Translations under genes and position numbers: made by a program
Assembly: GCA_015680685.1 (NCBI GenBank)
Contig: MNCI01036747.1
Location: forward strand, 405,306-469,305
Direction of reading: 5' to 3'
Source of the DNA: Gnetum montanum
Lineage: Eukaryota > Streptophyta > Gnetopsida > Gnetales > Gnetaceae
Length of the DNA: 64,000 nucleotides
Part shown: piece after piece, positions 31,001 through 44,084 of the stretch
Layout of the letters: each line of letters starts with the position of its first letter
Numbering within the stretch: position 1 is the first letter of the stretch
Notes under the pieces: generated by a model
The model's database searches: none
What the model was told of the DNA's origin: nothing
Seen by the model: only the letters and a program-made list of their open reading frames with translations

Positions 31001-34000
31001 TGTTGAGTGATAGTTTAAGTCTTCATCTTACTAATCATTTAGTAAAAATTTAAATCCATTTTATTTGTTTGCTTGATGTGCAATTTATTTTATTTGTCCA
31101 TCTTAAAAATCTTTTACACAAGGCCATCTTCAATTAAATCCATTAATGTTTTTGAATCAACAAACTAACTATTCCTATCGCAAGCTTTGTTTTTCTCATT
31201 TACCTTACATTTCAATGGACATGAGGGCACCCTGTCATGTGTGGATATGCCATCCATTATAGTGGGATGCCGATGGTAGGTCGAATACCATTAAGCAAAT
31301 GACATACACGATCAAGCTTAGATGAATTGAGTTTGTCACACATTTGATAAAAGACTATGAAGAGCCTACTCATTTTTGTTTAGGTGGCTAGCCCTAGAGT
31401 GATTAATCCTACCCAAGCAACCAAATACATAAAATAAGAATCACAATCCATAAAACAAGCATAGTACATAAGCTTTCAGTTATGCCCTAAGCCCAACCTC
31501 TTGATGATTATGGACCTATTCCTACTTTGGAATTTTGCTTAATTGAATCAAAGAAATTTGTGACACTAGTGTCCACTACGATTGCCTATGGTGAATAGGC
31601 ATTCATATTCATGATATCTTTGTTTGAGCAGCTGGGTGGGAGTTTCGAGGGTCAAGTAATTGATTTCGATAATTTCTAAGGTGCTGTACAAAATCTTTGT
31701 TTAATCCTTGCAACTTTGTATGATCATCATTCCACCTAAGTCATCTAGTCATAGAGCAATGTGAAGCACCTTTGCTCATGTACTCCCACTGATGCTAGGA
31801 AAACTCCATTAGATAAATGATGAAGGAAATGCAAGGGGATGGGTATTGATATGAAGTTTTCTGATGTCCATTATGTTTTCATTTTCCTAGGTTGTTCCAA
31901 GATAGTAATATAATCAACCTGGCTTCCTAAAAAAATCTAACTATTCCTTTACATTTCTTAATTGGAGTTGAATATATTTTCATTGTGAAAAATTACATAC
32001 TATCAAACTTTAATATTTAGTCTTGCTAAGTGATAATCTAAGTCTCCATTTTAATAACTAATTACATAACCAATATATCTTACCTAACTTAGTAAGATGC
32101 AAGTTACATGTCTACCATAGAAAATCACATTGATAAGCTTCAATATAAAGTATTTAAATTTTAACAATAATAATTGATTAATCCACATTATATTAAATGC
32201 CACTATAAATCACTTAACCAAGTGTGGTTCACCCAAGGTGTGATGGGCATCAATACCCATAAGTGGTTTATTGCATAGAATGGTGTTAGACTTTTACCTT
32301 GTAAATTAGGACAAAATCTTCACTATGAATGTATATATGAAACTAATTAACCTTTGATAGTCTGAACAACAAAGGATTAGCTTATCTTTCCATTTTGATT
32401 GTTATTTGTGGTTTTTTGAAAAAAGTTTTGCAAGAATATATAAGCACATGATGTAAATTAACAAACAAAATGCCAAGGTATTCATGATAGTTTTGTTTAG
32501 TTTGTAGTTCTCCATCTTGAAAGATCAGCAAGTAAATATCAAGGGTTAAATATGTGAAATTGTGAAATGAACCTTTATTACATCTCAAGACCTATTTTCA
32601 TGAATAATAAAGACTCTACAAATTGACTAAGCACCAAGGATATAAAAAATAAATCATGCAAACTTTTTCTATAACATTATAAAGGTGTCTCAAATGAGTA
32701 CTCATAGGAAACTCAAGAAGTAAATTGAAGTATTTGCCATACTAATGTATTAACGACAAATTAAGTCAAATTTACCCACGGGCCGGGTAACCACGTACCC
32801 TCCTTAAATGGAAGTTGTAATTAATGAAGTTGCTTGTTGGGATTTAAAAAATGAACATTGCTCTCAAACCATTTTTACTTTGTTTTGTCAGTCCTTACTG
32901 TTAGTAAGCATCTTTGATGCATAAATGAGGTGCAAGTTTTTTGAATAAAGAAACCCAATGATGTCTTGTTAAACGACAGTTTCAAAAAAGTGAATGAAAT
33001 GATAGTTCAAGGGAACAAACTACATCCAATACTGAAAAGTTCTTCAATCGTAAACATGGTTAGAGCTTAGAACCAACCAAGAGAAAGAACGGGAAGCTGG
33101 TAACACAGGGTAACCAGCTAAGATACATGATAAACTTTCAAGTTTCGCCCTGCCCTATAAATTCTCACCATCATTTTTGCAAGGGCAGAACCTTCGTCAC
33201 GGTACAGTATTAGCGTTCAGCGGCAGCAGCAGCAATTTTATTTTTCACATCATTATAATATGGGCGTGGCCGGGCCCTTTGTTCATCAACGGTAACGGCA
33301 GCAACTCAGTAACACACAAATTTTGTCCCGAGATTAATATCGTTGTAGCAGAGCATTCCTGTTTTAAACAACAGAATCTCCCGCAATAAATAATTTTTCT
33401 GTTTTACTCTTTTTTTATACAGCGTATCCTTGTTCACCCACAGGAACACAGAATCCACTGCCAGAGGCAGCAAAGGGCAATTCTGTTTTTAACACTCTCC
33501 TCGTTTGGCTGCAATTATTTGATAAAATCAAACAGATGTAAAAATAAATAAAACAAATCTTTATAAAATAATAGCAGTTTTTAAAATAATTTTCGATAAC
33601 CAATTACTCAATTACTACCATCGGAAGGCGGGGCTTTTCAAGAACTGAACTAAGGACAAGCCAGCATCATACTACGAGACCATATGCCCATTTTAAGTTG
33701 CTGGGCTAAACTCCAGCTTAACTTTATACTGTGAATCAAATCATTGAATCTTAGTCCGCTAGAGCGGAGCGGAAATCACCCTGGAGTTGGAGTTACCCGT
33801 TTTGTTGTTCCCCTTTTTTTGTGTGCATTTCATGGAATCACTTATTGTAAAGCATAGTTACAATGAGCTTTGTGCATTTCACAGAATCCCTTTTTGTAAA
33901 TCATAGTTACAATGAGCTGCAAATTGGAGAAGAAAACCTTAAAACCAAAGTCTTAATAGAGCCCAAAGTTGTGAGATCCCCCAAATCACTTGCAACAAGA

Positions 34001-34100
34001 CAAAAGCTTTTTGCACCCCCTAAGATGAAAGCACAAAAAAAAAAAAAAAAAAAAAAAAAAAAANAAGCAATTCAAAAGAGATACTGCTTAAGAAAAAGTA
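31001..34100. other. AT-rich intergenic DNA
   Basis: No gene seen. Near 31000 and 32030 there are short dispersed relatives of a sequence also present near 26130 (CTTGTTGRGTGATAGTTTAA, then GTCTTCATCTTACTA). A run of 29 A at 34035-34063 is followed by a single N. The 33170-33500 stretch is less AT-rich but has no recognisable coding content. Confidence 0.45.
34035..34064. repeat. Poly(A) homopolymer with N
   Basis: Twenty-nine A then N. It is in the wrong orientation to be the tail of minus-strand LINE-B, which would appear as poly(T) on this strand. Confidence 0.7.
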
Positions 34101-35286
34101 ATATTATTGGTAAGGCCTAGTTCTCAACATTGATGTTGAACATTACTAGCAATAGAGCATTTCATACCATAGTTAAATTCAGTGTAGTTGGTGTTTTGAT
34201 ACTAGGCATCTAGATCATTGACTTGACAAATGGTGCATTTAGGGCAATCAACTCCTAAGAAGCGAAGCCTATGTTCAATGGGAAGACCTTAATGAATCAA
34301 GGACCAGAAAACGAAATGGTGCTTAGGTTGGGCCTTGCAAGTTCAAACACGATGAAAAATAGCTTTTCAATGGTAATCCTCAAGATGCACACTCCATCTT
34401 CTATTTAAAGTGGAGAGTTGGAATTCTTGTGCATGAAACCAAGATTTGGCTTTAGAAAAGTGTTAAGAACACAAAGGAACCATCAGGCCAAAACCAATCA
34501 TCATAGCAAGGATTATTATTATGCAACTTAGGAACACCAAAGTTGGAGAGAACATGCTTAATGTGCTAATAAATAAGAGTATCTTATCTTTGAAACCCCC
34601 ATTTTACTTTGGCATGTTGCCAAGAGAGGGTAGTAGAATCATTTCTAATAGTGAATAATTGAGCAACATGATGGAGATTGTGATCGGCAAAATAATTGGC
34701 TTTGTGAGAGAATTTGTCATAAAGACAACCCAAACTCTTTTTAAAAATAGGAGACCACTAGATGGAGTGCATTGACAAAGAGCTCAAGCTTATTTGGGAA
34801 GGTTTCCATTACAAAAAGCCTTTAAGTTGACTCCAACACCGCCAAATTTTCTTGAACAAGAAAGAGCCTGTAATCTTCTGAGAACCTCTGCTAATGATCC
34901 AATTGCTCCAATGAGTGTTTTTCCATCTATGGTGATTACCAAGACAAGAAATATTATGCCTAAAAAGGATCTTCCAAGCTTCATCTCCTTTTATATAGCA
35001 AGTGACCCACTTGGAGAGAGGTGAGGCCTAAGCCCTTGTGTTCCTTGCTTAAAGTGCAAATATCCTAAGCAACTTGATGAAAAGCTTTATGATTGTTCTT
35101 ATCACCCATAAAAAATTCCTAAGAATTATGTTGATGCACTAAAAGGAAGATTTGGAAGGAGTCATAAAGGAAGAGTAGTACATGTGAGTGTAGCTCAAAA
35201 TATGATTAACTACGATAAATCTACCTGCAAGAGATAAGGGTTTAGAAGCCCATTTCAAAGCTTTATGTTTTACTTTTTCCACCACA

Positions 35287-36340
35287 TTATTCTATAAGGT
35301 AGTGGGAGTGGCGAATAAAGCTATTAGGATACCTAAAAGGGTGAAAACATATATGTAAGAGAAAGCCACTTGATATTAAAATGATAAGTCCAAGTAGGCC
35401 TTGGAGAGAAGCTAGAGCAAATAGCTTGCATTTTGTTCCAATTGATTTTAGCTCTTGAGGCTCTACAATAGATGTTAATACAGTCCAAGGTAGTGTTAAA
35501 ATTAGTATGGTCCTCAAGCAAAGCGAGAAAAGTGTCATCCACAAACTGGCTATAAATGAGATCCTTTCCTTGTGGAAGAGAAATACCTCTTAACTTCATA
35601 GAATCATTGTGAGATCTAAGGATAGCTCCAAGAGCATTAGCAGCTAGGATAAAAAGATAAGGAGCTAAAGGGCATCCTTGTTGTATTGATCTTTGCAGCT
35701 CAATAACTTTAGAGATAGTTCCATTAATACAAATAATTAAAGAGGCCTCAAATAAAACTAGATCAATATGTCTATCAAAAATAGTAGTTAAGTTATGATG
35801 TTTAACTACACTTCTTAAAAAGGACCAATCAAGCATGTCATAAGCTTTTCCAAAATCAAGCTTAAGAAGAAAGGCTTTTTGATTAGTAGAAGAAGCCCAA
35901 TGTAAGCCCTCAATAGCAGTAATGACATTGTCTAAAATATACCTACCTTGAACAAGAGGTAGTTTGCTCTTTGCTTATGAGATGAGGAAGAAAATGTCTT
36001 AATTTATTGGCTAGCTTTAGCAACAATTTTGTAGATAACATTTAAAGAGTGATAGGATGTTAGTTGCTAATGCACATATGATCTCTTGACTTGGGTAGAA
36101 GCTTAATAATATTGGCATTGATCACTTCGCCAAATGAACCTTTCCTAAGAGCTTCCTTATACACACTATAGATAGTATCTTAAAGAGTGGACCAGAATTT
36201 CTTGAAAAATTCTGTAGGAAAACTATCCATACCAGGGGCTTTGCCATCATGGAGTTGTTAAAGAGCTTTACCAAGATCCTGTTTAGAAAGAAGAGAAGCC
36301 TCATCAAAGATGGAACGATTGAAAGGAGTAATAACTCCTA
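35287..36340 (-). pseudogene. LINE-B reverse transcriptase domain, degenerate
   Basis: Blocks include MLDWSFLRSV after a KAYD-type motif (about 35850), QGCPLAPYLF (35680-35651) and the catalytic box FVDD (35545-35534), which is intact here. The 35333-35836 stretch is open for 167 codons, the longest intact RT piece in the window, but flanking frames are broken. Confidence 0.85.
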
Positions 36341-36835
36341 AGCAAGTATTAATTGTAGTGGGATCAATATCTTCTTTTCAAAAAATTTGAGAGTAGAAAT
36401 CAAAGAAAGCTTATAGAATGTCAATCTTAGAGGTAAAGATATTATCATTGACTTAGATAGCTGGGATTTTAGGGGATGGGTGTTCCCCTTTGAGGAGACA
36501 AAAAAAATATTTAGTAGCCTGGTCACCCATGTGGAGCTAAGAAAGATGGGCATGAGGTGAGCACCTCTAGCTTTATGGTGATCCATCATATGCATGTTCT
36601 CCTTGACAATTTGCAAGTGACAGAATTGAGCCTTAGCAGCTTCACCTCTATTAATGATGTTTTGTAATAAGGAGATTTCCTTATGAAAGTTGGACTTATG
36701 AGAATTTAGTCTTGAAGCCACCAATTTACCCCCATGTTTGGAAAATCGTTGGAGGCGAGTACAAGCATTAGTGCACCAATCAATCCAACCATCTTCTCCA
36801 AGGGGTTTAGGATGCAAATTCCATATTTGCATCAA

Positions 36836-37650
36836 TTAAGAGCAAAGGGAGCTACTATGAAGAAAGGTAGTGTTAAAAATATAAAGGTCATTGGAAGAGT
36901 GGGAGCAGCTAGAGAGGGAAAGAGACAAATGAATAGGATAATGATATGATAGAATTGGCGTATAATCTACCTGAACAAGAGCACTGTTGATGGTAGTAAA
37001 TTGAATATAAGCATTCATAGATAGATAAACCCAATTCAACCTAGAAGAAATGTAGGAGTCTCCATGCCTAGCATTGCTCCAAGTAAACCAATTAGAAGTA
37101 TTAGAAGAGGGGTAGTTTCTGTTAGGTTCTTGCAAATTCAATTTGCTCTTCAACAAAAGCCAAACAAAAAACTTCCTATTGTCTAGAACACCTCTATTGC
37201 CAAACTTATCCTCTAGATGCTCAATCATATTAAAGTCTCATATGATGATCCAATTAGCTATGGGCAAGTTGTGCCCAAGCTAATTCCAAAAATTCTTTCG
37301 ATCATTTAGATTATAAGGAGCGTAAATGGAACCGATCCCTAGGATTTCATTAGCATACTGTAACTGAATCCAACAATAATGCCCTAAATTATCACAATCA
37401 TGATCAATAACAAACTCCTACCACTTACTGTGAAGAAGAATTATAACTCCCACTTTTCCATGTTCATGGTGAGAAGAGACATAATAACTATTGGGAAAAA
37501 TACTCTTACAATAGGTTTGAAGATGGAATCCTTAGATTTTAACTTCATGAATAATAGCAACATCTAGGGAATGCCTATGAATATAATCTCAGACTATATA
37601 TATTCTATAGGGATTCGAGAGTCCCCTAACATTCCATGAGATGGATGTGA
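36836..37650 (-). pseudogene. LINE-B endonuclease domain, degenerate
   Basis: Begins ISWNVRGLSNPYR near 37645, continues IGSIYAPYNLNDRKNFWN and DFNMIEHLEDKFG near 37230, and ends with WSNARHGDSYISSRLNWVY (within 37228-36836), where SRLNWV matches the conserved SRLDRV block with Asp replaced by Asn. Confidence 0.8.
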
Positions 37651-37959
37651 AGATGAAGGAGGATCCCCCTCAATCACTAAAGCCTTAAAAGAATTCCTAG
37701 ACTCAAAGCTATTTACTAAAGGATGATGAGCACTTGTTATTTTGCTAGTGAACTAATTAGCATTAGCAATAACCGAGGATTGATGCCCTTTAGGGAAATT
37801 TCTATAGATAGGATTATCTCGTGTGACTGAGGCAAAAGATTTATGGGTAACTCACTCCTAGTGACTAGTAGCATCTTTTGGGGCCCCTTGTTGGTTAAGA
37901 GGAGTTTTAGTAACATTGATACCCTCAATATTCATGTCTTCCACATCTGACATCTTGGG

Positions 37960-38718
37960 GTCTAAAGAAGAAGGATTAGCCAAGTGCACCTCAATCGAAT
38001 CATTACCTATATCCTTAGATATATTTTTATCTTTTAATTTTTTACTAACTTGTTCAGCTAAAATTCTCTTAACTTCAATCTTGGCTAGTAGCTTTGGACA
38101 TTAAGCTTTTCGATGATTAGGATCAAGACAAGAATAACAATGGTTTAGGAGCATAAGATATGAAATTTTTTGAACAAAAGTCTTTCCTTTCACATTAAAT
38201 GACAGTGAGTTAGGACATTGCTTTTGCATATCAATTTTAACACACACTCGCCGAGTTTGTCTTGGGTGGAAACCTGAAAAGGACTCCATATTGATGAACT
38301 CCCCAACCTATGCAGCAAAAATGTTAACATGTGGAGAAAAGTGTGATGGGAGCCTTGAAAAATCTATCCAAATTAGCAAAATACTTTTGCTTTCTTTTTC
38401 TGAGTCAAAATCCTCCTTTTAGGGTTGAAGCACTAAAAAGGATCCATATACGTCCTAAGTTGATTGTTCTTTTATAAAATCTACCATAGCCCTAGTTTCA
38501 AAAACAAAAAGAAAAAACCCTTTGGTAAGCTTAGAAGCTAGGGTTAATCTAATGTTTTGAGGTTCCCAAAACTTTTTGACCCATTCTTAGAAAACTGAGG
38601 TAGGAGAAATCTTGCCAGTAAAAAAGCCAATTACATAAATATGGGTGAAGGTTTGAACGGTTTGATCAAAAATGTTTTCAGGAAAGTCAAAACATAAAAC
38701 ATTGTTATTATCCTCCAT
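37960..38718 (-). pseudogene. LINE-B ORF1 (DUF4283 and zinc knuckle), degenerate
   Basis: Starts MEDNNNVLCFDFPENIFDQT and continues through blocks typical of plant LINE ORF1. Then comes RRVCVKIDMQKQCPNSLSF and a zinc knuckle reading CYSCLDPNHRKA, a stop, then CPKL (about 38145-38090). This is the CX2CX4HX4C pattern with a stop before the last Cys. It would bind LINE RNA. Confidence 0.75.
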
Positions 38719-40391
38719 ATTAGTAGTATTTTTAGTGGGTTGTGAATCGCTGTTGGAGGATTCCATTATTTTTCATTTTTCCCTCCAATGTTAGAGAACG
38801 AAGAGATAGTTTGGGTCATGTAGACCCATTAGGCCCTGACCTAAAATTCTTTAGAGGGAATTGGAGTAAAGAGTGTATTAAGAAAAATAGAAATAAAGAC
38901 AAAAAGGAACAGAGTCACTGGGAAGCCTATTTACCAAATGAAAAGAGGCACTACACCACACACCTAGAAACCCTACTAATCTTAGCCACAAATGGAAGAA
39001 GGTCCCACAAATCAACCCTCAAGCATGGCCCCACTTTGCAATAGTGAAATGCTCGATAAATTAGCGGCCACCATGATTCAGTTCCTGTGCACAGATGCAA
39101 TAGCATGGTAGCAATGGACCAAAGCATAGTAGTAGCCAAAAAAGTAATTTTGACAACTTGTCTTTCAGTCCTAATGGTTAGAAAATGCCAAAAGAACCAT
39201 AGATGAACACTAGATCTCGAGCCCAAAACAAGTCTGTCGCCATTGCTTCCCCTAGAATAGTGTTCATTAATGGAAATTCTTACTTCCTGCTGATAAGGAG
39301 GTAGGTTAACCTAAAAATTTAATATATATATAGCATGGCTTGGATTGTAGTTAAATCACTTGTACACCACCAGGTTGTGCTATTGCTTAAGTTCTATGAT
39401 AGCTACCACTTACCAACCTTTTTTTTTTCAAAAGAGGGTACCATTATTATGTCATGAAACATTGAAAAAATAATGGATCATAAGTGCTGATATTTTCTTG
39501 TAAAAAACATGAGAAGGGGAAAACCATTAAAAGCTAACTTGATTGTCTTAGCATGGCCACAAAAACAGAAAATCTCCCATAACCTATGGCAGCTCACAAC
39601 ATGGGTTGCTAAGAAGTAATAAGTTGTAATTGTTAGTTAAGATGTGTAAAACAGAAAGTTGTAATTGTTACTAATCTGTTGGGAAGAGTTGCTAAATAAG
39701 AAAAAGTTGTATCCATAACATCTTAGCTTCCATGAATACATTTGGTATGAGCTTGAGGTGAACATTAAAAGCTAGCTCTATCATTTTATTTTTGGTGCTA
39801 ATGGTTCCTTTACGTCCTATGGAAATAATAAGCTTTGTTTGTATTGGAGATAATGGTTCTTTAAGCTTCAACTAACAACTCCCTTCATTTTCATTAATGT
39901 GGCTTAGCTAACATCTACAATAATATAAGCTTTAATTTTTTTGTATAATGGCCTTTTATATTCTAAGCATTTTTGTATTTCCGAGCTTTCTATTTTATGA
40001 CTCACGACTTTTATAATTTTGTCATTATGAGAGAAAAAAAACTAGGTTGAAGAGAATTGGCTCCATGATCATGAAGTGTTGATTGAGGAATTTTCAAGAG
40101 CTCTTTGGTTCTAAATAATGCGTTGGTTATCTAGAACCACAAATAGTTCTAACATGCTCTCTTTCTTTCGGTTGACATGGCAAATATGCTTTAACCAATG
40201 TTATGTAGGTACATGTCCTTGCAGAAAAATTCACATTTAAGATGTCTTGGGAATAGGAATGCTTCCCAAAAAATCTCGAGATGTAGGTGGGATGTGGTGC
40301 AAATTACAATATTTTAAAATACATTTTATACTATACTTACACCTATTTTATTTTTTATAAAATGTTTTGAAAATGTTTGGTAGTCAAAATT
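38719..40391. other. Intergenic DNA between LINE-B and the 1.5 kb LTR element
   Basis: Possibly includes the LINE-B 5' UTR at its left edge. No gene or element was recognised in the rest. Confidence 0.45.
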
Positions 40392-40860
40392 TGCTAGAGA
40401 TATGAAGACAAAATCTATAGTTAACTTGTGTTGAACTTCACTTTTGTCTTGTTTAGTTTTAGAATTTTCTAAAATATGAAAAGAAAAGTTAAGATATCTA
40501 AAACTTGTCGTAAAATAAAAAGTGAAGACATGTCTAATTTCATTATTAGTTGTTTCCATTATTTTAACTCTGGATCTGGCTATTTAAGTCCATCTTGGGT
40601 TGGTTATGAGCGAGTGAGTTGAGAGTGCATGGTCTCTTGTGTAAGGGTTGTTGCATGGAAGCAATTGATGTGTGATCTTTGTAAACATCTCTATGTATCT
40701 CTAAAGTTTTAAAGATGTAAAAAGTTGCGAAGTTACTTTTCTGTTTATCTCCCTTGTTTCTCTCACTCCATTCTGCAAGTTTTATTTCCCTATTGTTATG
40801 TTATTTTGTGCTAATAATATTTATGAATGACGATGTTTGCACAATGCATAATTAGTAACA
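40392..40860 (+). repeat. 5' LTR of the short Copia-type element
   Basis: Aligns with 41448-41908 across its length, including ATGAAGACAAAATCTATAGT and GCATGGTCTCTTGTGTAAGG, with scattered substitutions and a few indels. Confidence 0.85.
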
Positions 40861-41067
40861 AGTAGTATTGGAGCAAGGTTAAGTTGTGCAATGTTTGTCA
40901 TTGGTGGAGCACAATAGGTATTTTAAGGTGGATTATTCCAAATTAATTTTTCTATTTTAGCACAAATTATTTTAGTGGGAGCTGTGTGCACAAGATGGTA
41001 AAAATGTCTTGTTTTTGTTCTCATTCATGGATGAAACAGATGAAAAGAAAAGAGACTAGAATGCTGG

Positions 41068-41112
41068 CACTGTCATGAGATTGGACATGTGAAAAGGGAT
41101 TGCTCTATTTTG
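41068..41112 (+). pseudogene. Gag zinc-knuckle fragment
   Basis: The frame GAATGCTGGCACTGTCATGA onward encodes ECWHCHEIGHVKRDC. It is preceded at once by a stop (TAG), so only a remnant of Gag is left. Confidence 0.8.
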
Positions 41113-41447
41113 AGACATGATGAGGTTGTCTCTTGAATTTATCGCTATTAAAGAGACATTTTATTATGTCAGAGTGTGAGCTACATGTCTCTTTTGTTTT
41201 GTTCAAGTTTTGTGTTAGCATGTGTTATGGTTTTTTGGCGTAGTATTTGGTACTGCTATTTCATGTTGTTTTAGCATGAGGAGGCTTAGTCCATTAGGAT
41301 ATTTCATGTAGAGATGCTCCTTGAATGATTGTGTGTGCACCTATGATTTTTTTGCATGTTGTGGAAGGCATGGCATACTGATTGATGAAGTTTTTCCAAC
41401 TTTTTTTTTCATCAATCTAAGTGATTTTTCTTCAAATGGGAGATTGT

Positions 41448-41908
41448 TAAAGATGTGAAGACAAAATCTATAGTTAACTTGTGTTGAACCTCACTTTTTT
41501 TTTGTTTAGTTTTAGAATTTTCTAAAATATGAAAAGAAGAGTTAAGATATCTAAAACTTTTTGTAAAAGAAAAAGTGAAGACATGACTGATTTAATTATT
41601 AGTTGTTTCCATTATTTTAACCCTAAATCTGGCTATTTAAATCCATCTTGGGTTGGTTAGGAGTGAGTGAGTTGAGAGTGCATGGTCTCTTGTGTAAGGA
41701 TTGATATGTGGAAGCAACTGACTTGTGATCTTTATAAACATCTGGAGTTTTGAAGATGTTGTAAAAAGTTACGAAGTTGCTTTCTTGTTTATCTCCCTTG
41801 TTTCTCTCTCACTCCATTCTGCAAGTTTTATTTCTCTGTTGTTCTGTTATTTTTGTGTCAGTAATATTTGCTAATAATGATTTTTGCACAATGCATAATT
41901 TGTTAACA
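41448..41908 (+). repeat. 3' LTR of the short Copia-type element
   Basis: TGTTAAAGATGTGAAGAC at the start, TTGTTAACA at the end; the two ends form the short inverted repeat TGTTAA/TTAACA. Confidence 0.85.
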
Positions 41909-42119
41909 AATTTGTAGTAAAAACCTCTAAAATATCTCATAGCTGACAATGCACAACAAGTTTATTGATAATCTACGGTACTTCTATACATAATCTAATC
42001 TAAATAAAATTAATATTTATCATGTCCTAGTTGCGTTCCTTAGCGTTCCGAAAAATCCATTCCATTCCTAAACACATTTATGGACTTGTCCCTATGTCCC
42101 CACATCCTTGCATCCTAGG

Positions 42120-43060
42120 GACTTGTGAAACACTAGCTTTAACATAAGCTTAGTAGAATCAAAACTAGCTCTAAATGAGTTGCACTCCTTGTAGCTCTTT
42201 TCCCTTTTTTAAAAGCATATTAGACCCCTTGTTTTTTCTAGTGTTGATGTGGAATACAGTAACTATTTAATGTGGAATTGTTTTAAAGGCTCTTCCATGT
42301 GAGCCTTATAGAACGAAATTTGGTTCTAGAGCTAGTTATGATTTTTGTTCTACAAGCTTGCATGGCCTAGAACTAATGTGGCTTCACAAACTCTTGGAAA
42401 CAAGAAGGTTGATTCTCTATTTTTAAAATAAGTTTTCCATTTTGGAAGAGCTTTGTAGAACCAAAAACTAGTTCTAAAGATTGTTTCTACGAGTTGATGT
42501 GGCAAGGCACCCAATATAATCAAAAATGGTTCTAAAGCTATTTTGAAAAGAGACGAGTTTTTAAACCAAGCATGTATGTATGGAAGAAAAGAGCTCATGA
42601 GGTAGAGCTATTTTCTACAAGTTTTTGTAAAACCAAGAACTGGTTCTAGAGTCAATTGTAAATAAGTTTTCATTTCGAAACCTGATGTGGCAGAGTTGGT
42701 TGGAGGAGCCTTTCATGGACCCAAAAAATGATTATACAAGCTAGTTTTGTTGGTGCTTTTTCTTTGGGCTAATGTGGTAGAACCATTTCACATCCTTTTA
42801 TAGAACCAAAATATTGTTCTTCTAGTTGGTTCTACAAGCTAAGTTAGATTAAACTTCTTTTGCACACCAAGTCCCACCAATAAAAAAAAAGCGGACATGG
42901 TAAAACCAATTTAAGCTATCTTTGTAGAAATAAAAACAAGTTAGATTAAAAAACTATTTCAACACATGTGATGTTGAGATGGTACAATTATTTTGACAAG
43001 GTAAGTAGACCCAAAAAATGGTTCTACATGCTAATTCTATATGCTATGTGGCAATCAAAC
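42120..43060. repeat. Highly diverged tandem-repeat-like stretch (GAACCAAAAACTGGTTCTA core)
   Basis: Variants of GTAGAACCAAAAACTAGTTC followed by TAAAG/TAGAG recur at about 42130, 42310, 42450, 42520, 42630, 42720, 42805 and 43000. They are interspersed with GATGTGGCA variants. Spacing is irregular, around 100-130 bp. No open frame. Confidence 0.6.
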
Positions 43061-44080
43061 AAATGCTTGCCTATGAAAGATAAGATAAAAGGTGAAATCT
43101 GCGCAGAAAGAAATCTCCGTTGTAAAGCCAAACTTGCAACCAACCTTAAAACACTCAACAATTTCCACTTTCTGGAACCAGTTTCCACCATCTGGAACCA
43201 GTTTTTGGTGATCTATCTACTGCTACAGTGTTTTTCTCCTCCTCCCTCGCGTTGGGTTTCAGAATTACTACCCTTGTCTTCGTCTACCTGTGCATTATGG
43301 TTGTTATCAGCCTCACCTTGTTTTCCAGAATCATCACCGTACCCAAAATTATCTATTACATTAATATTCTCCTCCTCCTTCACTTGGATTACAAAATTAT
43401 AATATCTATTTCCATCTACCTGTGCATCATTCTGTTACAATCGTGGCCTTGTTTTTACTCCAGAATCAGTATCGTTCCAGATTATCCATCCATGCGTTTT
43501 TCTTATTCTTCTTCTTCTTCTTGCCTACATTTCTAGAATTTACTTTTTCTTTCTAATCGTCGTCGACATTTGGATTAAGGTTCTCCCTACCCTCCATGTT
43601 CTTCCTCCACTCTCCAACATGTTCTGCTGATGCAGACTAATCTCTGTCTGCAGTGTTGAAAAACCAACGATAGTAACTAGGCTTTCTTTGGCAAATCCGG
43701 CTTGCTAGCCCCTTCGTTTCACTTGCAATGGTTGGTGGGCTCGCTGAAGAGTGTGGGTAAGGATGGGAAGATTATAACGACTTGAAGTTCGATTGCAGTA
43801 GTTGTTGGAATTTGAGCGGATGCAGAGGAGTGTCTCTTGATTCTCCAAATCACATATGATTTGGTAGAGTTTGTGATCTGCGATGCTTTATTTTGGTGGA
43901 GAGGGCGGAGAGGCCAACTCATCTTGCAGTAACACCCTCCACATCATGCACCCCATGAGATCCCACGAAATGGAAAAATCATGAATCGAAGAGCCACACC
44001 TTTTTGTATTCCAGTTGCGCAGAATGTGAACTAAAGAGCCATAGCTTTTCATATTCCGCTGCACATATAAAAAGGCCAAA
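43061..44080. other. Intergenic DNA, nothing certain
   Basis: Contains a TTCTTCTTCTTCTTCTTG microsatellite near 43502 and pyrimidine-rich DNA. Short open stretches on both strands have no recognisable content. Confidence 0.45.
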
Positions 44081-44084
44081 TGCA

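Larger units (their letters stand above)
34100..38718 (-). mobile_element. LINE-B: degenerate L1-type non-LTR retrotransposon
   Basis: A minus-strand LINE with all usual domains: ORF1 from ATG at 38718, endonuclease (about 37645-36840), RT (about 36340-35300) and a zf-RVT-like end (about 34290-34210, GLPIEHRLRFLGVDCPKC). Many stops and frame shifts. No 3' poly(A) or TSD could be fixed. It is AT-rich, unlike LINE-A. Confidence 0.85.
40392..41908 (+). mobile_element. Short non-autonomous LTR retrotransposon with a CCHC knuckle
   Basis: LTRs of about 0.46 kb (40392-40860, 41448-41908) begin TGCTAGAGAT/TGTTAAAGAT and end GTAACA/TTAACA. They flank a 587-bp internal region. The 5' LTR is followed by TAGTATTGGAGCAAGG, a mutated initiator-Met primer site (consensus TGGTATCAGAGC). 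The internal part encodes ECWHCHEIGHVKRDC at about 41068-41112, a perfect CX2CX4HX4C knuckle of a Copia-type Gag. A purine-rich tract lies just before the 3' LTR (CAAATGGGAGAT). Flanks share AATT, so an AAATT/AATTT-type TSD is likely. Much too short for pol. Confidence 0.85.

Noticed and set aside
34035-34063. Poly(A) as the tail of LINE-B
   Set aside because: LINE-B lies on the minus strand, so its tail would appear as poly(T) on this strand.
35333-35836. A functional reverse transcriptase gene
   Set aside because: The 167-codon open stretch has an intact FVDD box, but frames on both sides are broken, so it is a LINE relic.
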